Shown: positions 1 to 5,931 of the stretch, piece by piece | How the letters are laid out: each line of letters opens with the position of its first letter | Position numbering within the stretch: the first letter of the stretch is position 1 | DNA from: JAIXWP01 sp044371755 | GTDB taxonomy: Bacteria; Bacteroidota; Bacteroidia; Flavobacteriales_D; Sanyastnellaceae | Direction: 5' to 3' | Length of the DNA stretch: 5,931 nucleotides | NCBI GenBank assembly: GCA_044371755.1 | Contig: JBILSZ010000135.1 | Coordinates: forward strand, 1 to 5,931 | The notes under the pieces: model-generated | What the model saw: only the letters and a program-made list of their open reading frames with translations | What the model was told of the DNA's origin: nothing | Databases searched by the model: none | Made by a program: the position numbers and the translations under genes

Positions 1-60
1 CGTGTCCTTGTCTGCGAAGACGGAGTAGTGACAGAAGCAAATGCTCATTCTTTCTCATAG
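1..60 (+). CDS. C-terminal end of an unidentified upstream gene (partial)
   Basis: Frame 1 is open from the left edge to a TAG at 58-60 and gives 19 residues ending in ...TEANAHSFS. The next gene starts 5 nt later on the same strand, which is the spacing of an operon. That is the main reason to read this as a real gene end and not a chance open frame. The fragment is too short to recognise a family. Given the glycosyltransferase that follows, a polysaccharide-biosynthesis function is possible, but this is inferred from context only. Confidence 0.5.
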   Translation, partial: RVLVCEDGVVTEANAHSFS

Positions 61-65
61 AAAAA

Positions 66-794
66 ATGACGGAGCCGCTGTTTTCAATCATCATCCCGTG
101 CTATAATGCGGCACACACAATAGCTCAGACGCTAACCTCTATTCAAAAACAAACACTAACAGCCTACGAAGTCATCGTCGCAGACGGCGGTTCCTCAGAT
201 GATACTATTGCCATTGCTCAATCAATAGTGCCAAATGCAATTACATTCAGCGAGCCTGACAAGGGTGTGTATGATGCCATCAATAAGGGAATAAAAAAGG
301 CGAATGGAAAATACATTTATATCATTGGATCCGATGATGTTTTTGCAAATGACAAGGTGCTTCAATCGGTAGCCAAACTCACAGAAGCGGCACCAGATGT
401 CGTCTATGGCGACGTGGAGTACATCAATAAAACAAACCGCCTTGTTCCAGACTTACATCATTCTCAATGGAATGGTAAGATCTATTGGAAAAACACACTG
501 CACCAGCAAGGATGTTTTTACAAAAAAGAAATCTTCAATAACGTGCTATTCAATCCTCAATACAAAGTTCTCGGGGACTATGATTTCCATTTATTTCTTT
601 TTACCAAGTCATTTTCTCATGTCCGCTATAACGCGGTAGTAGCCATCTGTGAGGCCCAAGGATTATCAAAGCGATTTAAATTTGACTTGTATCGTGAAGA
701 GCTGCACATCAAAAAAATCCGATTGCCTTTACCGTTATTTCTTATGAATGTGATTTGGGTAAGACTAAAGTACTTGGCTAAAAATCTCTTTTAA
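66..794 (+). CDS. Family 2 glycosyltransferase (WfgS/WcaE-like)
   Basis: This 242-residue GT-A fold glycosyltransferase probably moves a sugar from a nucleotide-sugar donor onto a growing surface glycan at the cytoplasmic face of the inner membrane. The N-terminus has the GT2 opening FSIIIPCYNAAHTI (residues 6-19). VADGGSSDDT (38-47) follows, then the SEPDKGVYDAINKGI block (62-76) typical of WfgS-like GT2 enzymes. The SDD metal/nucleotide motif is in IIGSDDVF (86-93). GDYDFHLFL (170-178) lies where the catalytic-base Asp is expected. The last 40 residues are basic and hydrophobic and may associate with the membrane; no clear transmembrane helix is seen. The ATG follows an A-rich leader without a Shine-Dalgarno sequence, 5 nt after the preceding stop, so co-transcription is likely. 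The 3' end overlaps the convergent GT4 gene by 30 bp. Donor and acceptor sugars cannot be told from sequence. Confidence 0.93.
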   Translation: MTEPLFSIIIPCYNAAHTIAQTLTSIQKQTLTAYEVIVADGGSSDDTIAIAQSIVPNAITFSEPDKGVYDAINKGIKKANGKYIYIIGSDDVFANDKVLQSVAKLTEAAPDVVYGDVEYINKTNRLVPDLHHSQWNGKIYWKNTLHQQGCFYKKEIFNNVLFNPQYKVLGDYDFHLFLFTKSFSHVRYNAVVAICEAQGLSKRFKFDLYREELHIKKIRLPLPLFLMNVIWVRLKYLAKNLF

Positions 795-1880
795 GACTTT
801 CTCTTCATGTTGCCAATTGAGCTCATTCTTTGCCAAAGTGCACGCTGCTTTGGCATCGATTAGTGACTGCGAATTCATGACTTCTTTCACCTTACTGGCG
901 ATTTGCTCAGGAGTAGTCTTTTCAATCAAAAAACCAACTTTAAACTTTGTTATTATCCTGTTCAATTCAGGAAGATCGGAAGCCAAGACAGGAACACCTG
1001 CATGGATATAATCAAACAATTTATTAGGTAGAGAATATTTATAATTTAAGTGAATTGGCTTATCCAGCGTAAGCCCCAAATCTGCATTCATCGTGTACTG
1101 CATCAACTCCGCAAAAGGCATTTTATCAAGAATCATCACTTTATCCCGGTAAATTGGCTGTGTTGCCATTTCCTTTAGCCGTGGCATTTCTCTTCCCGAA
1201 CCAATAATTAGAAGTAATACATTATCTAAAAATTCAAGACTTTGCAAGGCCTCCAAAGCTCCTCTGTCTGGATCAATATAAGCGCCCTGAAGAATCATGA
1301 TGAACTTATCCGATGGTAACCGAATGTCCGATCGGTTTTGGATGGCATCGAAACCCTTTATTTCTGGTATGTTTCGCACCACCCGAACATTCACTCGGTA
1401 TTTACTTCTGTAAATATTTGCAATACTTTCATTAACTGTATAGACACTTTTCAATTTTGGAAAAATCCAACCTTCTATTCGCTCCCAAACTGCTTTTTGA
1501 AACTTGCGGCCTGTGAGTCCTTCCGCTTCTGTAAAATACTCGTGGCTATCATAAACTAATTCTTTGCCTCTCAATCGAGCTACCAAAAATGCTGGCAGCA
1601 AAGTATCGAGATCATTTGCCAATATGATATCAGTCTTTTTAAAAAGTAGATAAAAAAACAATCGCAGATTAAGATGAGCGTAAAATAATGCTCCCTTTGA
1701 AAACCACAGTCGAAATCTCCTTAGCTCATAGGGCCTTTCAAAATTCCGACTTGTAGTTAGCAACCTTCCTACAAGGGTGATTTCAAAGTCAAGTGCATTT
1801 AAAGTCGCGCAGACCTTTCGCACTCGCTGATCGAACTCGAGGTCATTAGAAACTAAAACTGTAATGTGCCGCTTGCTCAT
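765..1880 (-). CDS. Family 4 (GT-B fold) glycosyltransferase
   Basis: This 371-residue protein has the length and layout of a retaining GT-B glycosyltransferase, probably cytoplasmic or peripheral to the membrane and acting in surface-polysaccharide synthesis. The N-terminal Rossmann half starts ITVLVSNDLEFDQRVRKVC (6-24), an opening common in Bacteroidota GT4 proteins, and carries LANDLDTLLPAF (87-98) and VYDSHEYFTEAE (109-120). The C-terminal half holds ILQGAYIDPDRG (196-207), the LLIIGSGRE strand-loop (223-231) and the donor-binding segment SLPNKLFDYIHAGVPVLASD (283-302). The usual EX7E motif is not in its textbook form: D290 and E305 flank this segment. The start ATG overlaps the exonuclease stop as ATGA (1877-1880), so translation is probably coupled. 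The stop lies inside the 3' end of the convergent GT2 gene. The substrate is unknown. Confidence 0.93.
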   Translation of the reverse strand: MSKRHITVLVSNDLEFDQRVRKVCATLNALDFEITLVGRLLTTSRNFERPYELRRFRLWFSKGALFYAHLNLRLFFYLLFKKTDIILANDLDTLLPAFLVARLRGKELVYDSHEYFTEAEGLTGRKFQKAVWERIEGWIFPKLKSVYTVNESIANIYRSKYRVNVRVVRNIPEIKGFDAIQNRSDIRLPSDKFIMILQGAYIDPDRGALEALQSLEFLDNVLLLIIGSGREMPRLKEMATQPIYRDKVMILDKMPFAELMQYTMNADLGLTLDKPIHLNYKYSLPNKLFDYIHAGVPVLASDLPELNRIITKFKVGFLIEKTTPEQIASKVKEVMNSQSLIDAKAACTLAKNELNWQHEEKVLKEIFSQVL

Positions 1881-2704
1881 TTCAGCGCGCCATTTCGGAT
1901 ATCAGTTAAGACTTTTTTGGTATATAAAGGAAAATCCGCGTTTTGCATCCAGCTATAATAGCCGGGATCACGTTGAAGGATATCGACTACTTTTTCACCA
2001 CGATACTTTCCAAAATTGAAAACTATTTCATTCGCATCATTGTACACGATATGTCCTGCCAAATCTGCCTTTTTTCGGCGTTCGCTCAAAGAATGTATCT
2101 TTTCCATGTCATTTACGACAGGTGCATACAGTGCGCCATTGCGGTCCTCAATCTCCACTCCTTGATAACGCTCCATCATTGCTTCAAATACTTCCCTTGT
2201 CGCTCTTGCATCTGCCAGGGCTTCGTGCGCGCCTTCCAAGTTTTTTCCGCAATAAAACTTATAGGCTGCCTTTAAAGAGCGTGGTTCCATTAGATGAAAA
2301 ATGACTTGAACATCCACCAGGTTTCGGCCTTCGAGTGAAAAGTCAATGCCTGCTCTTAAAAATTCCTCAGCCAATAAAGGAATATCGAATTTGTTGGAAT
2401 TGAAGCCACCTAAATCACAATCACGCAAAAACATAAACAAGTCTTTTGCTACATGATGAAACTGAGGCTTGCCTGATACATCCGCATCGTAGATACCATG
2501 TACCATTGAGGCTTCCAATGGAATGGGCACTCCCGGATTGATAAGCATTCTATTTTCCGATCCCTCCTTCACAGGAAGCGTGTGCACCTGTCCGTCGGGC
2601 ATCATTTTCACCACAGCAATTTCTACAATTCTATCTTTTGCTACATCCGTTCCAGTGGTTTCTAAATCAAAGAATGCCAGCGGCTTTTTCAGGTTCAACT
2701 TCAT
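1877..2704 (-). CDS. DnaQ-like DEDDh 3'-5' exonuclease with an ExoX-like C-terminal domain
   Basis: This 275-residue protein is predicted to remove nucleotides from DNA (or RNA) 3' ends using two metal ions. All DEDDh residues are visible: D13 and E15 in FFDLETTGTD (Exo I), D107 in FNSNKFDIPLL (Exo II), and H160 and D165 in AHEALADARATR (Exo III). The segment INPGVPIPLEASMVHGI (55-71) is typical of the DnaQ epsilon/exonuclease family. Residues 228-270 (VFNFGKYRGEKVVDIL, then DPGYYSWM) match the small FGKYKG...DPGYxxW domain found at the C-terminus of exodeoxyribonuclease X-like proteins. It is a stand-alone protein, not a polymerase domain, so it could act in repair or nucleic-acid turnover and need not be the replicative proofreading subunit. 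It is the first gene after the 2828-2864 terminator and has a candidate promoter close upstream. Its stop overlaps the GT4 start by 4 bp. Confidence 0.93.
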   Translation of the reverse strand: MKLNLKKPLAFFDLETTGTDVAKDRIVEIAVVKMMPDGQVHTLPVKEGSENRMLINPGVPIPLEASMVHGIYDADVSGKPQFHHVAKDLFMFLRDCDLGGFNSNKFDIPLLAEEFLRAGIDFSLEGRNLVDVQVIFHLMEPRSLKAAYKFYCGKNLEGAHEALADARATREVFEAMMERYQGVEIEDRNGALYAPVVNDMEKIHSLSERRKKADLAGHIVYNDANEIVFNFGKYRGEKVVDILQRDPGYYSWMQNADFPLYTKKVLTDIRNGALK

Positions 2705-2722
2705 ATCATTTCTATTATTCTA

Positions 2723-2756
2723 CAAACCTAACAACAACTTTTTATTTCTAATCAAA
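2723..2756 (-). promoter_or_regulatory. Candidate Bacteroidota-type promoter for the exonuclease-GT4 unit
   Basis: Read on the - strand, TAGGTTTG (2723-2730) matches the Bacteroidota sigma -7 consensus TAnnTTTG exactly. A TTTG (2753-2756) lies 22 nt upstream as a possible -33 box; usual spacing is about 19-21 nt, so the spacing is slightly long. Transcription would start roughly 10-15 nt before the exonuclease ATG (2704), giving a very short leader. The position, just after a terminator and just before a gene, supports the call, but the boxes are short and AT-rich DNA yields chance matches. Confidence 0.45.
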
Positions 2757-2798
2757 ATAATCCAAGATATCGAGCGTTCACCCTTCAGCAGAGTAGCA

Positions 2799-2818
2799 CA
2801 CCGAACATTGTTTCGGTG
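2799..2818. repeat. Short inverted repeat (7-bp stem) between terminator and promoter
   Basis: CACCGAA (2799-2805) and TTCGGTG (2812-2818) are perfect complements around a 6-nt loop. The hairpin has no T-tract on either side, so it is not an obvious terminator. It lies between the strong terminator and the candidate promoter, probably in untranscribed DNA. The flanks also carry a near-direct repeat, GAGTAGCAC (2791-2799) and GGGTAGCAA (2821-2829). The function is unknown; it could be a protein-binding site or chance. Confidence 0.35.
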
Positions 2819-2827
2819 GAGGGTAGC

Positions 2828-2864
2828 AAAAAAAACCCTCGGAGGGGAGTCTCCGAGGGTTTTT
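2828..2864 (-). terminator. Strong intrinsic terminator after the OmpA-like gene
   Basis: CCCTCGGAG (2836-2844) pairs perfectly with CTCCGAGGG (2851-2859) around a 6-nt loop. The stem is extended by five A-T pairs (2831-2835 with 2860-2864) to 14 bp. On the - strand the hairpin is followed by eight T residues (complement of 2828-2835), starting 19 nt past the stop codon of the OmpA-like gene. The + strand also has a short T-run (2860-2864), so the structure could work in both directions, but no + strand gene reaches it. It separates the E2/OmpA-like unit from the exonuclease/GT4 unit. Confidence 0.92.
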
Positions 2865-2882
2865 GTATTTTATACAATATCT

Positions 2883-5069
2883 CTATCCCTCTACTTTAAT
2901 TTTGACATACTGAAACTCCTCGTAAAGTGCCTTGTTTTTCAAAGCATCCTTTTCGTATTGTTTTCCTTGCACAAGATTGCGAGGCTCTGTGAATTGAAAA
3001 TCCTTTCCTTCTGTGTAACCCAACTTGATAAGCTCACCGGCAATCATATCTTTAGTGGCGTTGCCTCTAAACTCTGCCAATTCTTCGTTGCTTTTGAATT
3101 TAGAAGAAGGCACTCTTGATGCACTAGCCTCAATGCTAATTGTGATTTTTCTTTTATCATAAAGAATCTTTTGTACATCCTTTATGAATTGTTGGAACTT
3201 GACCTCTTTCGCTCCAAAGTCTTTTGAGTCATAAACAAAATACCTTGAGAACTCAGCATAACCCAAAGCCTCAATGAACTGCGTCTTGATAGGATTCTTA
3301 GGATCATATCCTAGATCCACTTTCTTTGGTTCCTCTTTTTTAGGTTCCTCCACTTTCGGTGTTTCTACCTTTGGTGTTTCCACCTTCGGCACCTCCACCT
3401 TTGGGACTTCTACTACAGGTTCTTCCACTTTTGGTTTGTCTGGTGTCAATGCCACAGGTATTAAATATACCTCACGCTCCAATTCTTGAAACGCGCTTTC
3501 GCAAGGCACATTGATATCGTCTTGCTTAATCTTCTCCCTGCCTTTCAAATAATCAACGTGGTAAGAAGTACATGGATTTAGAATAGCCAAGTATCCACCA
3601 TCTCTTTTTCTTGGTCTGTATTCTAAGACTTCTCCAGTACGATTGTTGGTCACCACAATTTTCAAATCCTCTGGTAGATCCTTGCCATCTTCACCGATAA
3701 TATATCCTTTGAGAACAGCTAGATTGCTTTGATTACCCTCTTCAGGCAACTCTACTAAATAAATATCTTTTTTACCAAAACCACCATCGCGCTCAGATGA
3801 GTAATATGCACGACGACCATCGGCCATTGGTTGAAAGAATACGTCATCGTCTACAGAATTGAGCGGATACCCCATGTTTTCTGGTTTCGACCATTCTCCA
3901 TCTGCTCCTAGTTTTGAATAAAACAAATCAAAGCCTCCCATGCTCGAATGGCCTTGAGACGCGAAGTACATGCCTTTTCCATCAGGTGTGAGGAAAGGTG
4001 AATCCTCGTCGAGTGCAGTATTGATAGTAGGACCGGCATTCAACGCTCTACTCCATGTGCCATCTGGAAGTTTTACACAACGGTAAATATCTCTTCCTCC
4101 TAATCCACCTGGTCTATCCGATACAAAATACAAAGTGTTTTCATCTGCTGTTACTGTGCAGTGTGTTTCCCAGTAAGGAGAATTTATATCTGAACCAAGC
4201 TTCGCTGGGTCACTCCAGATTTCACCGATGAGCTTAGAATACAAAATTCGACCATCACCCAAGCTATCACGATACACAAATAGTGTCTGACCATCTGGCG
4301 AAACACTAATAGCTGCGTCGTGTTCGTCTGAGTTCAAGTTGAGCAATTCAGGAGAGCCCCACTCATCTGTATCAGTGCGGTAAGAAGCATAGATATCATC
4401 TCTAAACTCGCCTGTTTCTGCGTTCAAAATTCTACTGTTCGATGAGTCTGGACGGAGTCTGCGGCTCGTGAAAAACAGTGAACTCTCATCCAATGCTAAA
4501 ACAGGACTAAAATCGTTATCTGGCCCGTTGATGATAGGTCCTAGATTTGTGATCACAAAGTTCTTTGGGTTTGCAACCTGTCGCTTTGCCTCTTCACAGT
4601 AATTCAATCCAACATCTGCCAACCCTGCCAGTCTATGCTTCTTATTCAGCGACTTCTTGAGTTTGGTAAAACTAGCAATCGACTCGTCTAACTTATAGTT
4701 GATGTGTTGTGCGATACCAAGATAATAAAGAGCATCAACTGGGGCTCTGCGCTCCAATGGATCAAATGGATCATAATTTTTTGAAATCTTTTTTTCCACT
4801 GCCACTTCCAAATAGGAAAGTGCATCAGCCTTAGCATTGCTGGTCTGAAGCAAACAATAGCCAATCTTGTAATTTACGTTGCCATTGTTAGGATCGAGCT
4901 CTAGCGCCTTTTTCCATTCTGTGATCGCTTGATACCAGAGTTTCTCTTCCATCAGCTTATTGGCCTCTGTGAAAATGGCCGTAAAATCACCTCTATCTTT
5001 TGGAGGATTAGCAGCAAATACACTGCATACAACTGAAAATAAAAGGAAAAACAAAGTAAAGCGTTTCAT
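2883..5069 (-). CDS. Secreted TPR / PD40 propeller / CRD / OmpA-like envelope protein (PorE-like architecture)
   Basis: This 728-residue protein is predicted to be exported to the periplasm or outer membrane. ATG at 5067-5069 is preferred as the start; a TTG codon lies directly before it and would add one residue. Residues 1-19 form a signal peptide ending ...CSVFA before ANPP; C15 is not in a lipobox. TPR-like helices follow (about 33-142). About five PD40/WD40-like blades come next (184-443; VSPDGQTLFV, YFVSDRPGGLGGRDIY, LTPDGKGMYF). A carboxypeptidase-regulatory-like beta domain spans 450-539, then a PKVE repeat linker (546-583). The C-terminal domain (about 595-728) resembles OmpA_C. This domain order matches PorE of the type 9 secretion system, but many Bacteroidota paralogues share it, so the role is not assigned. 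In the OmpA-like domain the usual GHTD appears as ASAS (648-651), while the Arg of the SxxRA motif is kept (R668). It starts 59 nt after the E2 stop and is followed by a strong terminator. Confidence 0.9.
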   Translation of the reverse strand: MKRFTLFFLLFSVVCSVFAANPPKDRGDFTAIFTEANKLMEEKLWYQAITEWKKALELDPNNGNVNYKIGYCLLQTSNAKADALSYLEVAVEKKISKNYDPFDPLERRAPVDALYYLGIAQHINYKLDESIASFTKLKKSLNKKHRLAGLADVGLNYCEEAKRQVANPKNFVITNLGPIINGPDNDFSPVLALDESSLFFTSRRLRPDSSNSRILNAETGEFRDDIYASYRTDTDEWGSPELLNLNSDEHDAAISVSPDGQTLFVYRDSLGDGRILYSKLIGEIWSDPAKLGSDINSPYWETHCTVTADENTLYFVSDRPGGLGGRDIYRCVKLPDGTWSRALNAGPTINTALDEDSPFLTPDGKGMYFASQGHSSMGGFDLFYSKLGADGEWSKPENMGYPLNSVDDDVFFQPMADGRRAYYSSERDGGFGKKDIYLVELPEEGNQSNLAVLKGYIIGEDGKDLPEDLKIVVTNNRTGEVLEYRPRKRDGGYLAILNPCTSYHVDYLKGREKIKQDDINVPCESAFQELEREVYLIPVALTPDKPKVEEPVVEVPKVEVPKVETPKVETPKVEEPKKEEPKKVDLGYDPKNPIKTQFIEALGYAEFSRYFVYDSKDFGAKEVKFQQFIKDVQKILYDKRKITISIEASASRVPSSKFKSNEELAEFRGNATKDMIAGELIKLGYTEGKDFQFTEPRNLVQGKQYEKDALKNKALYEEFQYVKIKVEG
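3321..3434 (-). repeat. 15-bp coding repeat (PKVEx pentapeptides) in the OmpA-like protein
   Basis: About 7.5 pentapeptide units in tandem (PKVEE, PVVEV, PKVEV, PKVET, PKVET, PKVEE, PKKEE, PKK) sit between the CRD-like and OmpA-like domains. At DNA level the 15-bp units are imperfect because of silent third-base differences, so the array looks old, not recently expanded. Alternating Pro, Lys and Glu suggests an extended, charged spacer. Such a spacer would suit a protein reaching from the outer membrane towards peptidoglycan (inference). Confidence 0.85.
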
Positions 5070-5118
5070 CAAACTACATTTTGAGCGTTAAGGAATATAA
5101 AGCGAAGATAACTATATC

Positions 5119-5128
5119 TACTTAAGTA
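5119..5128. repeat. 10-bp perfect palindrome in the gap between E2 and the OmpA-like gene
   Basis: TACTTAAGTA is its own reverse complement and lies directly after the E2 stop codon, in the 59-nt AT-rich gap (5070-5128) before the OmpA-like start. It could be an operator half-site pair, but a short AT-rich palindrome can arise by chance. No convincing -33/-7 promoter pair or terminator is visible in this gap, so the two genes may be co-transcribed. Confidence 0.3.
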
Positions 5129-5931
5129 TTAAATCTCTCTGTTGATATCAAATGCCTCGAGGTAATCAGCTACACGACGCACGAAGCTTCCACCCAAAGC
5201 ACCATCTACTACACGGTGATCGTAGGAGTGACTTAAGAACATCATATGGCGGATACCCAACGTATCTCCAAACGGTGTTTCTATAACTGCAGGCTTTTTA
5301 CGAATCGCACCCACCGCCATGATTGCCACTTGTGGTTGGTTAATAATTGGAGTACCCATTACATTTCCGAATGTACCAACATTGGTGAGAGTGTACGTGC
5401 CTCCTTGAATCTCGTCTGGAGACAGTTTGTTAGCGCGAGCTCTGTCAGCCAAGTCATTCACCTTACTCGCAAGACCAACTAAATTCAACTGATCAGCGTT
5501 CTTGATAACTGGCACGATCAAATTGCCACTTGGCAATGCTGCAGCCATCCCAATATTGATGTCCCCTCTCTTGATGATATTGGTACCATCAACTGAGATA
5601 TTGATATTTGGGAAATCTTTGATAGCCTTTACAATCGCCTCGATGAAGAGCGGCGTAAAGGTAATTTTGGTCTTGTGCTTTTGTTCGAAGGCCTTTTTCA
5701 CACGCTCTCTCCACATCACAATATTCGTCACATCAGCTTCTACATAGCTCGTCACGTGAGGACTTGTTTGCTTGCTCATCACCATGTGATCAGCAATCAG
5801 TTTGCGCATTCTGTCCATCTCTATGATCTCGTCATTCGCACCAACAAATACAGCGGGCTTATGCGCTGGTTTTGGAGCGGAAGAAGGAGGAGGGGTAGGG
5901 GTAGGAGTAAGAGTAGGAGTAGGAGTAGGAG
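5129..5931 (-). CDS. 2-oxo acid dehydrogenase complex E2, dihydrolipoamide acyltransferase (5' end outside window)
   Basis: The frame stays open to the right edge, so the Met at 5816-5818 is internal and the real start lies outside the window; 266 complete codons are visible. The first visible part is a Pro/Thr/Ala linker (PTPTPTLTPTPTPPPSSAPK). The catalytic domain begins at about EIIEMDRMRKLIADHMV and runs to the stop. The active-site motif HRVVDG, with the acyl-transfer His and its Asp, is at 5201-5218. TLTNVGTFG and MGTPIINQPQVAI, upstream in the protein, are also typical of the family. The enzyme moves an acyl group from the lipoyl arm to coenzyme A in the cytoplasmic E1-E2-E3 core. The lipoyl and E3-binding domains must lie off the right edge. 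The sequence does not settle whether the substrate is pyruvate, 2-oxoglutarate or branched-chain oxo acids; no E1 gene is in the window. Confidence 0.95.
   Translation of the reverse strand, partial: PTPTPTLTPTPTPPPSSAPKPAHKPAVFVGANDEIIEMDRMRKLIADHMVMSKQTSPHVTSYVEADVTNIVMWRERVKKAFEQKHKTKITFTPLFIEAIVKAIKDFPNINISVDGTNIIKRGDINIGMAAALPSGNLIVPVIKNADQLNLVGLASKVNDLADRARANKLSPDEIQGGTYTLTNVGTFGNVMGTPIINQPQVAIMAVGAIRKKPAVIETPFGDTLGIRHMMFLSHSYDHRVVDGALGGSFVRRVADYLEAFDINREI
5891..5931 (-). repeat. Hexanucleotide tandem repeat coding for the E2 Pro-Thr linker
   Basis: Nearly seven copies of AGGAGT (+ strand) run to the window edge, with units AGGGGT, AGGGGT, AGGAGT, AAGAGT, AGGAGT, AGGAGT and AGGAG. On the - strand each unit reads as Pro-Thr codons; the AAGAGT unit turns one Pro into Leu. 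The array codes for the flexible linker before the catalytic domain and may continue past the edge. A 6-bp unit cannot shift the frame, so copy-number change would only alter linker length. Confidence 0.85.

Noticed and set aside
2701..2709. A two-codon upstream ORF (ATG ATA TGA) overlapping the exonuclease ATG
   Set aside because: It is real as sequence, but too short to separate from chance in AT-rich DNA.
2523..3119. A long + strand open frame (198 codons) crossing the exonuclease start, the intergenic spacer and the OmpA-like gene end
   Set aside because: It is antisense to two well-supported genes, runs through the strong terminator hairpin, and its translation is low-complexity Phe/Ser/Leu-rich without a recognisable domain.
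3321..3434. Possible CRISPR-like array because of regular short repeats
   Set aside because: The units are contiguous 15-bp coding repeats without spacers, in frame with the surrounding protein.
5024..5026. Lipoprotein signal at the Cys in the OmpA-like signal peptide
   Set aside because: The residues before the Cys are SVV, without the Gly/Ala/Ser expected at -1 of a lipobox; an ordinary signal-peptidase site (VFA before ANPP) fits better.
5070..5072. TTG as the start codon of the OmpA-like gene
   Set aside because: An ATG follows immediately and gives a normal signal peptide (MKRF...); the TTG adds only one residue and has no better ribosome-binding context.
5070..5128. A separate promoter for the OmpA-like gene
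   Set aside because: The gap is AT-rich with partial matches such as TATATTCC, but no full TAnnTTTG with a properly spaced TTTG was found.
5129..5818. Treating the Met at 5818 as the E2 start, giving a 229-residue truncated acyltransferase
   Set aside because: The frame continues without a stop to the window edge and codes for the expected Pro/Thr/Ala linker and the start of the catalytic domain, so the Met is internal.

Overview
The window looks like chromosomal DNA of a Bacteroidota bacterium, possibly a Cytophagales- or Flavobacteria-like lineage. Four things point there. Gene starts lack clear Shine-Dalgarno sequences and sit in A-rich leaders. One gene is preceded by a Bacteroidota-type -7 box (TAnnTTTG). 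One protein has the TPR / PD40 propeller / carboxypeptidase-regulatory / OmpA-like layout typical of that phylum. The glycosyltransferases also resemble those of Bacteroidota surface-polysaccharide regions. This placement is inferred from style and family resemblance, not from a marker gene.

Layout. On the + strand, positions 1-60 hold the last 19 codons of an unidentified gene. It is followed after 5 nt by a family 2 glycosyltransferase (66-794). Everything else is on the - strand. Read in the direction of transcription (right to left) it contains: the C-terminal part of a 2-oxo acid dehydrogenase E2 acyltransferase (5129-5931, running off the right edge); a secreted multidomain OmpA-family-like envelope protein (2883-5069); a strong intrinsic terminator (2828-2864); a candidate promoter (2723-2756); and a DnaQ-type 3'-5' exonuclease (1877-2704) that overlaps a family 4 glycosyltransferase (765-1880) by 4 bp. 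The two glycosyltransferase genes converge, and their 3' ends overlap by 30 bp.

Working together. The two glycosyltransferases probably belong to the edge of a surface-polysaccharide locus, with the right-hand genes being housekeeping and envelope functions. The terminator splits the - strand genes into two units: E2 plus envelope protein (59 nt apart, no terminator seen between them) and exonuclease plus GT4 (ATGA overlap).

No clear novel system (defence island, mobile element, CRISPR, toxin-antitoxin) is visible. The points most worth a second look are: the OmpA-like C-terminal domain that appears to have lost the peptidoglycan-binding Asp; two low-complexity coding repeats (a 15-bp PKVE-type array and a 6-bp Pro-Thr array); the coupled exonuclease/GT4 pair; and the overlapping convergent gene ends.
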